Source: Echinococcus granulosus (lineage: Eukaryota > Platyhelminthes > Cestoda > Cyclophyllidea > Taeniidae). From it: a stretch of DNA of 17,176 nucleotides. Position 1 is the first letter of the stretch, and each line of letters opens with the position of its first letter. The stretch is from contig NW_020170481.1 of NCBI RefSeq assembly GCF_000524195.1, positions 215,159 through 232,334 on the forward strand, given 5' to 3'. Below the pieces are notes generated by a model. It was given only the letters and a program-made list of their open reading frames with translations. It was not told the DNA's origin and did no database searches. The position numbers and the translations under genes were made by a program. Positions 1-9,286 of the stretch are shown here, in pieces.

Positions 1-297
1 TTTTATGACTCTACGGAATAAAAGTTCAGCCTTGCAATGGACTGGTAGCAGAGTGGAATGCCTAGGCAACAAATCCTCTTAAAGCCAGATCATAACGAAA
101 GCAAAAGATGAGTCGACAGACAGATGAAAAATAAATAAAAGTTAGTAAACAGAAGTAAGTTTCGAGTTTAATGCCAAACAAAATCGCAAAGTTAAGCTGA
201 GTGAAGCGGCTCCATCAAAACGAAAAAAAGTAATCAAACTGCACGTTTTGTCAGAGTAACACCTACAATGTGAATTGTGTTTGTCGAGTTGATAAGT

Positions 298-331
298 TTC
301 CAAACATTTGCTTCTCCTCAAATGTTTGGAA
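298..331. repeat. Perfect 13-bp inverted repeat (hairpin) with 8-base loop
   Basis: TTCCAAACATTTG at 298-310 and its exact reverse complement at 319-331 enclose CTTCTCCT. A perfect stem this long with a short loop is unlikely by chance in 17 kb. No gene or terminator role is evident. Confidence 0.85.
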
Positions 332-792
332 GAGGCGTGAATTAGACCAATTCTTTTTGAATTTGTAAGTGGTTTTTACAGGCAGAAGGATGTCAAAACA
401 CACCAGAAATGAGCTGAGAAGCAAGGGTGAATTAGAACTATACAGAACCGCAATGCATAGCAAAGCTGACCATCAAGAACAAATAAGTAAATACACACAT
501 TTAATGGTACCGTTGCTGTTAACGTGTTAAATAATGGACTTTCAAAATAGTTTTTTGGGATATATTGAAATTCCTTATTAGTTCAAGTGTATAAGGATTA
601 AAAAGTTGGTTATATGAGAAAGACCACAAATTCATGCATTTGGAAGCGATATTCAAACTTTAAACATTGGGAAAATATCTTTCAATGTGAATGTTGTCCT
701 GAAAAGGGTACCTTGCTCAATATGGAATGACTGATAACATAACTATAAGATGGTTAGTTAAGCATACGAAACCCTTACTCTTTTTATGGACC

Positions 793-814
793 TACGGCTA
801 CTGCTTTAGCCGTA
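793..814. repeat. 8-bp inverted repeat with 6-base loop
   Basis: TACGGCTA (793-800) pairs with TAGCCGTA (807-814). It is short enough to occur by chance; no function is assigned. Confidence 0.6.
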
Positions 815-1477
815 AAAGTTATGTTTCCTTTTCAGCCCATTCTAAGTACACAGTTTAAAGAACTTCCCTTCCTTCGGAACTATGATGAAGTAGATCAAAA
901 GGTGATCCATGTAAAAGAGAGCAAGACTTCGCGTCTAGCTGGCTATTTTTGGCAAAAAAGACCTCGAAATGGATAAGTAGTACTAAAACAGATTAAAAAA
1001 TTCGCCAGAAGGAAGAGCAGAGAAAAACGCAAACAGGATCTGAGCACGTATTAAGATGCATTTAAAAAAGACAACGGGGGCCAGTTATATTTCCTTTACA
1101 ACAAAAGTCACTTATGCAATGGCAAAAACAGCATTTTGAGGGCACTGTCTTTAGAAAACCCAGGAATTCGACACCAGCTTTATAAAATCAGGATTAGCAT
1201 CATGAAGCTAACCAGCAGACGAAAATGGCATGGATGGTTCCGTCGTCATAAAAATGACGAATCCCAAGGCTCTTAGTAAAATGGTGGTAAAACAGTGGCA
1301 TGAATGAAGAAACGCAGTCAGAGAACAACTTACAAGAAACGAGACAAGCCCTTGAACACAAAAAGCGCGGATTAACAGAAACTACGAGCTTATTGGATAA
1401 AATGGTCCTCCAGCAAATTTTAACAATTAAAACACAATTAATAATTTTTGCCTATAATACATAAAACTCAGCAAAAA

Positions 1478-1527
1478 TTATATAATATATATATAATATA
1501 TATATATAATATATATATAATATATTT
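1478..1527. repeat. AT-only minisatellite (TAATATATATA-like units)
   Basis: A run made only of A and T, in which TAA is spaced by alternating TA steps, giving units of about 11-13 bases repeated roughly four times. It ends just before a T-rich stretch and an acceptor-like TTAATACAG. It is likely polymorphic. Confidence 0.85.
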
Positions 1528-3085
1528 AATTTTTTCGTTTTTTGGTTAATACAGGCAAATATTTTTTAGACATTGAATATAATTGCGCAACTGCAGTAAA
1601 ATATTGTAATGTGGTTTTTTTTAGGCTTTTAAAGCCACAAACACTGTTACTTTTGCTCATATTAAATATTCACGATTCGTATTGGGTACACTCTGGGTCA
1701 GTTTCTATGACCACTCAATCTTGCCACCAAATAGGTTGCATTAAAACATGTAATACATAGCCTTTCGTCAGTTTGAGAACTGTCCCTAGTGCTTTTCTTG
1801 GGTCGTGTCTCTTTTGCATTCTACTTTTAACCTCCTATTATATGTACTTTTTCATAGCATTTAAACTGCGGTGTTTCAGTAAAATGACGCCTTTTGTTCT
1901 TTTCAAACACTAATGGTTTTACTTAGATCCATGTGCTACAGGCTTCAAGGGCTAAAATGCTTTTAAGGGCTGCCGTTCTATTTGGCAATGTATGTCTTTT
2001 GCCTGGCCTGTGAGAGGTGTAGGTGTTCATGTGTAAGGCTAAAACTTGTCTCATTTCTTCTCTTAGTCTCAGTCTATGCTCCGAAGCTTTTTTTAAGTCA
2101 CCAGTGACAATTTTTCTTAGTGTTTATCTCAATTTAGTTGCGTTTTTGCCCTGTTTACTGGCTTGTATTTATGAAACTACACAACTTTGCCAACTGGTTA
2201 TTGTTGGACAGGTCCTGACTTTCTTTTTGCGGCCGTTTGTAGGCTCTATTTCCTTGAGCAGTCTGTAGATTCAAAAAAGCTGATCAAGTGTTATAGAAAC
2301 AGACATTACGTCGGGTTTTCTACCATACCTGCGTCTTTCAGATAATCATTTAATGCTATTTTCAAATTGGTAGTATGCTTCCAAATATCCCTACCGAAGA
2401 TAAGTATGTTTTAAAATGTTTTGAAATTATCCTCCCTGGACCGCTTTGCATAAGTCGTTGAAAGGTGAATGCTGCATTGCAGAGTCCCAAAGACAACGTC
2501 TGGAAATCTATCTATTTCTGCCACTTTTACTTGCCACTACCCTTATTTTAAGTCCAACATGAAGAACCGCCTTGGCACGTGTAGAAAATCTAGTGGGTTG
2601 TATATTTGAAGTAAGACGAAGGCCCTTTTCCTCGCTACTATGCTTGGACTTCTGCAGTCACACCAGTCTCTTCTACCTTCTTTTTCCTCCCTTAAATTGC
2701 GAAGACCGGTTAGAGGAAGACATGCATCGTGACGTTTATGTAGATCAGACCATCCTTCTTACTAAAAAGTTGCAAGGAGGAGGAGAAAAAGGAGAAGGTA
2801 TAGGATGTAAACTTTTAACTTCTCCATCGAACGTTGATATTTGAGTGACATACTCCCAGTGATCTCTGGATTTTGTAACTCTGACATGAATCAGGCTCCC
2901 ACGCAAAGCCTCTTATCCCTTCTTGATAATCTCCTAATTTCAAATTGCTACATTAAAATGTTAATATTTAATCCATATTTGACTACGCCTGGAAATGGGT
3001 TGCCTTCTCTGTCACTCCGGATACATAAAACCTCATTCTACTTACTCTCATAATCTACTAAGTTGAGTCATGGCTAGGGGCAATG

Positions 3086-3103
3086 TAACGTGCAGGCACG
3101 TTA
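3086..3103. repeat. 18-bp near-palindrome (TAACGTGC AG GCACGTTA)
   Basis: Perfect 8-bp arms are separated by two bases. It lies about 35 bases before dispersed repeat copy A. Each arm carries an ACGTG core, found in bHLH and bZIP binding sites, but no regulatory role is shown. Confidence 0.75.
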
Positions 3104-3138
3104 TGGCTCTAGTGTATACTGCTCTACGTCACTTGTTT

Positions 3139-3303
3139 GTTTAAATCTCAGGTTTGGTAACGGGCTACTTAGGGTCGCCGCCATTGCTCATCCCCTGGGC
3201 GGTTTGGCCTCTGGGCCATGTTTGTAGCCCTCGAAAATACATATCCTGCCCGAGTATTATATCTTCTTTCGTCTTTATGGGAGTCTCCAGGGGCTACATT
3301 TAT
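3139..3303 (+). repeat. Dispersed repeat, copy A
   Basis: It is related to the inverted copy at 14588-14772. The best-conserved core, 3245-3287, matches 38 of 43 positions with one gap; it includes CTGCCCGAGTATT and TCTTCTTTCGTCTT. Similarity weakens but continues outward (GTTTA, TTGGTAA and GGGCCATGT blocks). I do not recognise the family. No coding capacity, poly-A tail or target duplication is evident, so it could be a SINE, a MITE or a fragment. Confidence 0.65.
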
Positions 3304-3373
3304 AAAGTGATTGTTAACTAATCATTGATTGGCCAACAAAGAGCGGTAAATGTCAAGTAGCCCGTGGTGGAAT

Positions 3374-3392
3374 GATTTAGCGACGCTAAATC
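3374..3392. repeat. 19-bp palindrome (9-bp arms around one base)
   Basis: GATTTAGCG (3374-3382), A, CGCTAAATC (3384-3392). The arms match perfectly. It lies about 70 bases after copy A of the dispersed repeat and about 160 bases past the K2P stop. Confidence 0.75.
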
Positions 3393-3549
3393 CCTAAATT
3401 CCCAACTCGTTTGTAAAAGATTTTTTCATGATCACGATAAATCATAATAATACATATGAATGCAGCAGTCAGTACAAAAAGCAGAAGTGGATGTCATGAT
3501 GGCTACGGAAGGACATGAAACACCAAATTGCGCGGTGTCGTCCACCGCA

Positions 3550-4346
3550 TCACATGCTACTTATAAGTCCAATCCGCCTAGCTATTTTTTTGGAGCTTCG
3601 CTTCACCTCCAGTTGAATCAGATCGAAGCACATGGCTACCATAGCCAGCCCGAAGAGAAGGTAGATAATGGCTGCGATGAATTTATTCATCCTATGCACT
3701 GGATGTGGATCATCCATACCGGGAAGCATATCCCCAAATCCGATGGTGGAGACGGTGACAAACACAAAGTACATGGCATCCAGGAAGGTCCAGTGCTCCC
3801 AGTATGCAAACACTAGGGCGCCGAAAATCAAGTAAAGAATAAAAAGACAAAGAATTATCCACACTGGGACCCGTACACTTCGACTCTCCTTTCGTGCTTG
3901 AAGGGCCTTGGTAAGGACAGAATTGGATCCAGCCAGAGTCATGAAAAGGCTATTTGTGATACCTGGAAGAGGTGCTGTCTTCCTCACCAATTCCTGCAGA
4001 GCCGAGGTCTTTTTAACTCCTCCTCCTCGAAGGACTTTAGGCGAATCATTGAATGCTGCTCTTCCAGGTATATCTCGAAGTGGTAAAAGTGGAGTGGAGC
4101 CATTGTCAGAGGGTTTATTAGAGCCACTTGCAGTTGCGCAAGATGTAGAAGGAATCGGAGATGGAGAATCGCGTTTTTTACCTGACGTAAGACAGCAACA
4201 CAGAGATTTATAGATCATTCGGAAGATATCCGCCATCAGACTACCCAAATTAGCGAGAAAGAGAAGCATCATTGGAATCCCGAAGAGACCGTAGAATATG
4301 GTTGCTAGACGACCGTATCTTGTCACCGGAACGACCTGTCCGTAGC
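3550..4346 (-). CDS. K2P potassium channel, coding exon 2 (end of P1, M2, M3, P2, M4, C-terminus)
   Basis: The exon starts after the acceptor CGTCCTTAG at 4347. It completes Gly288 (G+GC) and continues Y289-G290, giving the filter TIGYG. M2 lies at about 300-326 and contains the family-typical FGIP and LANLG. The cytosolic M2-M3 loop (about 329-446) has a CCC motif at 337-339, a Ser/Pro/Thr-rich stretch and a basic segment. M3 is about 447-470, P2 is 473-497 with TIGFGD (488-493), and M4 is about 507-533. A short basic tail ends in SSM at a TGA (3550-3552), making a 552-residue protein. Both filters are intact, so a functional K+-selective pore is expected. Oddities: the tail after M4 is only about 18 residues and no clear AATAAA follows closely, so a further 3' exon spliced from a GTGAAG donor just after M4 cannot be ruled out. 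The open frame upstream of 4347 is intron read-through. Confidence 0.94.
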
Positions 4347-4825
4347 CTAAGGACGAAGAAAGGAGATTTTCGGTTATACTCTCCCACAAGAAGAGTACTT
4401 CGTTTCTCACCGAGTGCTTGATTAATTGGTTAATACATTCCTCGCCCCATACATTGAAGTTCTGCCTCAAGGCTTGGCAAGCAACTAATTAAAAGGCGGG
4501 ATGACCAGAGGGATAGTTTTCCTTTGAAGCAGACGTAGTTATGCCTGAGGTGGAGAATCTAATTGGAAGAAGTGAATATTCAGTGGGTGGGGACGAAAAA
4601 GAAGGTTAAAGAAGAGTTCAACGTTTTTGTGGTTTCATTGCAGAAACAATGAAGAGGAGGGAGTAGGAGCGGAAGTAGAAGGGAAAGAAAAATTCCACTT
4701 GTAACGATTTAGACATGTCATGGGACTAGTTGCAGCATTACAGGGCTGGAGGTAGTTGAATTCCTCCACCGGTTTCGGTTCCATACATTAGAGGTTCTGT
4801 GACCAGACCAGAGTCAGACTTTATA

Positions 4826-4843
4826 CTTGTCTGTCCAGACAAG
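4826..4843. repeat. 18-bp near-palindrome (CTTGTCTG TC CAGACAAG)
   Basis: Perfect 8-bp arms are separated by two bases. The arms carry GTCTG and CAGAC, the half-sites bound by Smad MH1 domains, though such short motifs are common. It sits 7 bases before a second hairpin within the K2P intron. Confidence 0.75.
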
Positions 4844-4850
4844 CATGAAA

Positions 4851-4867
4851 TCCAGTTACAAACTGGA
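4851..4867. repeat. 7-bp hairpin (TCCAGTT ACA AACTGGA)
   Basis: Perfect arms around a three-base loop, directly downstream of the 4826-4843 palindrome; the two form a tandem hairpin pair. Confidence 0.65.
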
Positions 4868-6390
4868 TGCCTCAAATGCTAGGGCAGAAATCTGATGCAA
4901 TAATTTAATTCCATTTTCCAGAAATTAGTTCCCTCTCAATGGTCCCTCCTATGACTCACTTTACAATCGGTTCCGCTGCATTAACGGTTATGAGGGAAGC
5001 ACCTTATTCTTGCACCAACAGATGAGACAAAAGGTGAATGGAAATGAATTCCCCGTGCTTCTACTTAACCTCCGATGATCGCTATCGTGGTGTAAATATC
5101 AGACTAATGAAATTCCAAAGGTCATAACCACGAGAGACCAAGTCGGAGCCCGGGAAGGAGGCGACGGCAAGGAGGGAGGAAGCGAGAGGGTAAGACATGG
5201 AGAGTTGGGGGAGAGCAATGAATCATTCCCACCCCTCACGCATAAAAGGCAATGTAGACTCGCAATTTCTTCGCCTCGGGCATAAATATTACACGAGGCA
5301 AGGCAGCTTATTTTGACCACTAAATACAACCTTTTTTCCCTTAAAAAATGAAATTCAAAAGGTGTTTAAAAGGGGTAACCCTTACACGATGAGGTGACCC
5401 AATATTATCGATTTTATGTCTGACAGTTGACTTAGGTAAATAGCTGGAAAAAACAACAGAAAATTAAACAAATACACAAAATGAAAAGATTCCATTTATA
5501 AAGCAACCCCACTTGTTAAAGCCATTAGGTGAGGGAGGCGTGTGGGGGGGGTGGAATCCGGTAGGTTAGTGGTGTAGTTTGGAGTGAAGGCTCTCCCCGA
5601 ACAAGCAAACTTGTGACATTCTGGCATCGATACCGTATGCGGTGGTCTGTACCTTCGCTATTCCCCAATGCCAAATGTGGACAGCGTTTAGAGTAGGTGG
5701 TGGAATGTCAGGTCCATGTCATTTGATTTGATTGAGGAGTCACCAGAGGATAATGCGTCATGATGTGAATAATATGGACCGTTAGATAATGGCAGTGACA
5801 AGAGCAACCTTCATTCATTCAGCACGTGGGTGGACTTACACTGACAAAAAAGCGGTAACACATGCCTAACCAGTCCACCTATCGAACATTTGACAGAAAG
5901 CCTCTACATTTGAGAACTTGAGTTAATTGCGACTCTTTAGGTAGGGAGGATCAAATTACCCAGTTTTGTTTAAACCGAGAGTGGAGAACACAAAACACAC
6001 TTAAAAAAAACACACACCCACCCCTATCCCTTCTTGAAGGCCCAATTTTCAGCATATGCCATCCGATGGGAGGAATATTTACAAAACATGTCATGACAAT
6101 TTGACAAATGATAGAAGTTAGCACGACATGTCGAGCATATTTGAGCATGTAATATATGCAAAATAATTTTCCAATTTTTGTCTTGTATAAGGAAACCTCA
6201 AATGTGCACTCGTTGGCACAATTTATACAAAGTCTGGCCACAAAGGGTAAGGGAAAGAAGTGACAAGGGAGACCCAAGCTGGGGTAATTGCGAAAGTACT
6301 TAAGCCTATCTGCTTTTTCATCTGCGCAGAAGTAGAGGTGGAATGTAGAATATTTCATGTAGAATTTAATTTTACTGCGCTGGAAGTGAA

Positions 6391-6410
6391 TCACCATCAT
6401 CACCATCATG
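6391..6410 (+). repeat. CAT/CAC triplet run
   Basis: A short imperfect CAY repeat (TCACCATCATCACCATCATG). It would encode a His run in one frame, but nothing supports coding here. Confidence 0.7.
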
Positions 6411-6715
6411 ACTATCACCAACAACATCGTTTCATGTCAGTAAATGCGCATTTTCGTGGGGGTGGGTTTGCTGACAGAGGAGTAAAATTTAATGGAAAGA
6501 TTTTATAATCTAAAAGGAGCTTCTCTTCTAGAGTTTTATTTTCCTTTGTTTAATCGCGTGAGCCTCTTTTAAGCCTCCTTGTGATGATGGCATCAGAAAC
6601 GGGGTTAGTGACTAGCTTTGAGCAATCCTTAAGGGATGAAGTCGATGGGTGCGTGCAGAAGGTCCGCCCTTGAATCGGTAGGTCGCCAAGGTGGAAGTGT
6701 CTTCTTTCACTTAGG

Positions 6716-7200
6716 GCAGTTGATCAATCAATTAATCATAAAATTATTTAATCATTCACTCCTTCATTTTGGGTCCTTTCCCGATTTATTAGTTCATCCT
6801 TTTGCCCCAGATCTATTCATTCATCTCCCGATTTACTGACTCAATCATTTGTTCATTCATTCATTCATTCATTCCGGATTCAAGTCCAATTCATTCAACC
6901 AATTGTTCTCAATTCCTTTTTCGTATATTTGATTAACTGATTGGTTCATTATTTAATTCATTAGTTCATCCCAAATTTGATCCTTAATTCCGCCATTTAC
7001 TTATAAAGCTTTTATTCATCCAATCAAAATTAAGGCAATGGTTAATAATTTATTCTTATCAGGAAATTATTTAGTTCTTTTTATTTCTGCATTTATAAAT
7101 CAACAAGGCAGTTTGGGAGTTATTAGTTCACTAGATTATTTAATCAACCAATCTGAAAGTCATCCATTTCATCAAAAACATAATTGTCGAAGAATTAATA
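6716..7200. repeat. Degenerate ATTC/AATC-rich tract with a pure (TTCA)n core
   Basis: The stretch is dense in TTCATT, AATCAATT and TTAATC words, with a pure tetranucleotide core at 6852-6874. It looks like an old decayed tetranucleotide microsatellite. Similar short islands occur near 5812, 7518 and 8034. Open frames across it are low-complexity artefacts. Confidence 0.7.
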
Positions 7201-7677
7201 AATCACTTTTTCAGGCCTTTGTGAGGATTTCTGTGTGTCTAGTAACCAATCGACGAGGCACTTTAGTGGTCACTATCTAATACGCGTGTGTTTGAATGAG
7301 TCGTCTAGGCAGGAGGCGGTCAGTCGACGCGATCCTTGTGGGGATTTGGATGCATTCGACTTCGCGGACCACACATAATCAAGCTACCTGCAGCACTTTT
7401 ATTGCCGCTACCCACTGAAGCCAAGTCTCGTCTAAATCGTTCTAGGAGTATGAAGGCTAATGTGTGAGAGGAATACCGCGCCTATTACAATTAATTTATC
7501 CTTCCGTATCCGTTTATCCATTCATCCATTCATTTATCTCTCTTCCTACCTCAGGGGTGATTATAATGCATTTCTCTGCCTTCGGGTCCCCCACCAATTA
7601 ATGGTTCACAATCGGCCATGTCTACCTGGTATGTCTGATGTCCTGAAAAGGTGGTAATCATTGAATAGTAGGGAAAG

Positions 7678-7685
7678 TATAAAAG
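7678..7685 (+). promoter_or_regulatory. TATA box (TATAAAAG), plus strand, inside the K2P intron
   Basis: TATAAAAGG is a full TATA match followed by a GC-richer stretch. Transcription would begin near 7705-7712. The first downstream ATG, at 7782, sits in a near-ideal initiation context (GAAGCCATGG). This places a candidate plus-strand promoter about 1.6 kb inside the opposite-strand K2P gene; it is the proposed promoter of gene Z. Single TATA matches do occur by chance, so the support comes from the combination. Confidence 0.4.
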
Positions 7686-7781
7686 GAGCGCTGCAGAGGA
7701 GGAGGTGGCGGGACACTGTCATACTTTTATCTCATCCTATCCATCCCAACACAAACTGCAAGTCCTTTAGTTAGTGAAGCC

Positions 7782-7810
7782 ATGGAAATGCGTCCCGTTA
7801 CCATGTTAGA
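7782..7810 (+). CDS. Gene Z, speculative first coding exon
   Basis: An ATG in the context GAAGCCATGG opens nine codons (MEMRPVTML) plus two bases before a possible donor, GA|GTGAAG at 7811. The donor is weak because the last exon base is A rather than G. Its phase (2) matches the acceptor phase of the exon at 10394, and the joined codon would be GAA. Without splicing the frame stops at TGA at 7812. Evidence is the TATA box about 100 bases upstream, the start context and the phase agreement only. If true, the K2P first exon lies inside the intron that follows, on the other strand. An alternative is that gene Z starts elsewhere and this is a chance combination. Confidence 0.28.
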
Positions 7811-7921
7811 GTGAAGTATTTCGTCTACTAAATCTTTGCTCTGTCAAAAAGGAGGGATTTTTTCCCACATTCTGCTTCAACAGAATGCTTTTCGGGGAAA
7901 CAGTTAGTCTACAATCCACAT

Positions 7922-7936
7922 ACACACACACACACA
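7922..7936. repeat. (AC)n microsatellite
   Basis: A pure AC dinucleotide run of about 7.5 units inside the K2P intron. Confidence 0.85.
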
Positions 7937-8418
7937 TACCAAAAATGGCCCTCTGGGAACGGAATGCTGCCCTAAATAATGTAAACTGGGATAGCGATCG
8001 AATTCCTCAGGGGGATAGCCAATGATACGTTGGTTCATTCATTCGTTTAGACCCGTAATACACATCTCGCCTTTGGTCGGATGCCAGTAAGTCAACAAAA
8101 ACCCTTCCTTAACCAAGTTTGGGGACAAAATTTCTGTAAGGGCCAGGCAACTGCCCCGACTCTAATTCAGCGCCTAGCTGGAATACTGTGGTATTGAGAG
8201 AGATGGGTCTTCAGCCTACCATAAAACGCAGAGGTCGGGGTGGAAGGCAAGAAGGTAGTGGTAGGGTGTTCATGAGGAGGAGAGGTCTAAACTCTTCCGC
8301 GGTTTAGTAAAATCTACCTACTCTTCTGACGAGATTCGAATGCTGCACCAAAGGACCAGGAGGGTTAGACTGACTGATGCTTGCACCGACAAAGTGAAAG
8401 GCATCACATCTAACTCAC

Positions 8419-9280
8419 CGATAGTAGTAATTACGGTGATGACGTAGAACAGCGAACCACTCAGTGTCCACGGATCTGTTCTAGGGGTTCGACTCTTCCA
8501 CATCGACTCTTGACTCGATGGAGAAGACATAACCCTCGGAGTAGATCGATCTTTACTATCACGAGAAACTGCGAGTGTTGTCGATGAAGGCGGTGGTGGT
8601 GGCACCCATCCAGCACGAATAGCTTCATACACTGCTCGCACGAAATTGCTTAATAAATTAGGCGGAGCTACTTCTTCAGGCATCTGACGACTTCTCATCG
8701 GGGCTAGGAGCCCTTTAAATGCGTGAATCTGTGAGGTAAGGTTAATTTCAACTGCTTGGGTGAGAATTTTTTCCAGCATTTGGGTTTCGCCGATTGCATT
8801 GAGATCATCCACCTCCTCTCTAAGCTGTCTTAGCTCGACTTCACGACCTTGTAAATACTTGGGAGTCTGGTTGTTTTGAAGCCGCTTCACTTCACTTTGA
8901 AGGGCCTGCAGTTGAAGATCCACGCATTGGAGAGCCATTTGCCGAGATGTAGGTCTCATCTCCCGTCCAAGGTCTCGTCTGACCCGATATACTCCTCCAG
9001 TTAGTTGTTCATAAGTTGATTCCACCTCCATCACCTCACGATTCAGACGCGATTGTTGAAACTCTCTTTCCAGATAGGTGAAAAGAAATGTGCCACCAAT
9101 GAGGTAAAGGACAATCAGTATCAGAAGACCTATCTGAGAGCAGGTAATGGCAAGGAACTTGCGTAGGCACCTGTACCTCGACCTAGGGTGCGGGGCATTC
9201 GCCAACTCAAAGTCACCATAGTCTTCACCTCGATGTCGACCAGTACAGCAACACCGGCAACAGCCGTGACCACGACCCAT
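8419..9280 (-). CDS. K2P potassium channel, coding exon 1 (N-terminus, M1, long cap loop, first half of P1)
   Basis: This exon encodes residues 1-287 plus the first base of codon 288 of a two-pore-domain potassium leak channel of the plasma membrane. I chose the ATG at 9280 because it has A at -3 and G at +4; the frame is open only 20 codons further up, to a TAG, without another ATG. Residues 1-42 are cytosolic, with a cysteine cluster (C7, C8, C10-C12). M1 spans about 43-70. An extracellular loop of about 200 residues follows, with heptad-like Leu/Glu/Arg/Gln-rich stretches at about 118-175, possible N-glycosylation at N137 and N180, and a run of five prolines at 227-231. P1 begins at W271 and runs to the VITTIG of the first filter. 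The exon ends at 8419 with donor GTGAGT. K2P subunits dimerise to form one pore; the family call is firm, the subfamily is not. Confidence 0.93.
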
Positions 9281-9286
9281 TATGCT
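9281..9286 (-). promoter_or_regulatory. Possible splice acceptor just upstream of the K2P start codon
   Basis: Reading the minus strand, TTCATTCCTCTAG is followed by CATA and then the start ATG at 9280. This pyrimidine-rich TAG could be the acceptor of a 5'UTR intron, or of a spliced leader if the organism uses trans-splicing. A second possible acceptor (TTGGTTAG) lies about 55 bases further up, at about 9341. Only cDNA can decide; the coding start is unaffected. Confidence 0.35.

Larger units (their letters stand above)
1..3549. other. Mostly non-coding region downstream of the K2P gene
   Basis: No gene can be supported here. Seen: a 13-bp hairpin at 298-331, a smaller hairpin at 793-814, an AT minisatellite at 1478-1527, palindromes at 3086 and 3374, and dispersed repeat copy A at 3139-3303. 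Isolated acceptor-like sites occur, for example before 1555. One plus-strand stretch near 2702-2793 has exon-like composition but no partner exon. Confidence 0.6.
4347..8418 (-). other. K2P intron (4,072 bp, phase 1, inside the selectivity filter)
   Basis: The donor GTGAGT (8418-8413) and acceptor CTTTCTTCGTCCTTAG (ending 4347) are both good consensus sites. The intron falls after the first base of the first-filter glycine codon. An intron at this glycine is a long-known shared feature of many K2P genes in nematodes and mammals. Contents seen: paired hairpins near 4826-4867, a purine-rich stretch near 5150-5215, a CAT/CAC triplet run near 6391-6410, an ATTC/AATC-rich tract around 6716-7200, a plus-strand TATA box at 7678 and a CA repeat at 7922. 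A 158-codon sense-strand open frame (6427-5951) looks compositionally random. Confidence 0.9.

Noticed and set aside
1555..1596. Short plus-strand exon-like unit after TTAATACAG
   Set aside because: A good acceptor and a weak donor (GCA|GTAAAA) enclose about 14 codons, but no partner exon exists and the region is very AT-rich.
3460..4213. Plus-strand open frames opposite K2P exon 2 (3460-3816, 3898-4086, 3908-4213)
   Set aside because: They are antisense shadows of a certain coding exon.
4347..4470. Upstream extension of the K2P exon 2 open frame
   Set aside because: It replaces the invariant ITTIG part of the first pore with unrelated residues. The acceptor at 4347 restores the filter exactly, so this part is intron.
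5951..6427. 158-codon minus-strand open frame inside the K2P intron
   Set aside because: It is rich in Phe, Cys, Ile and Met with no domain, and part of it comes from a CAT/CAC triplet run. A simple estimate from stop-codon frequency gives about 0.3 such frames by chance in this window.
8318..8418. Downstream extension of K2P exon 1 past TTIG
   Set aside because: It reads through the GTGAGT donor and loses the tyrosine and second glycine of the filter.
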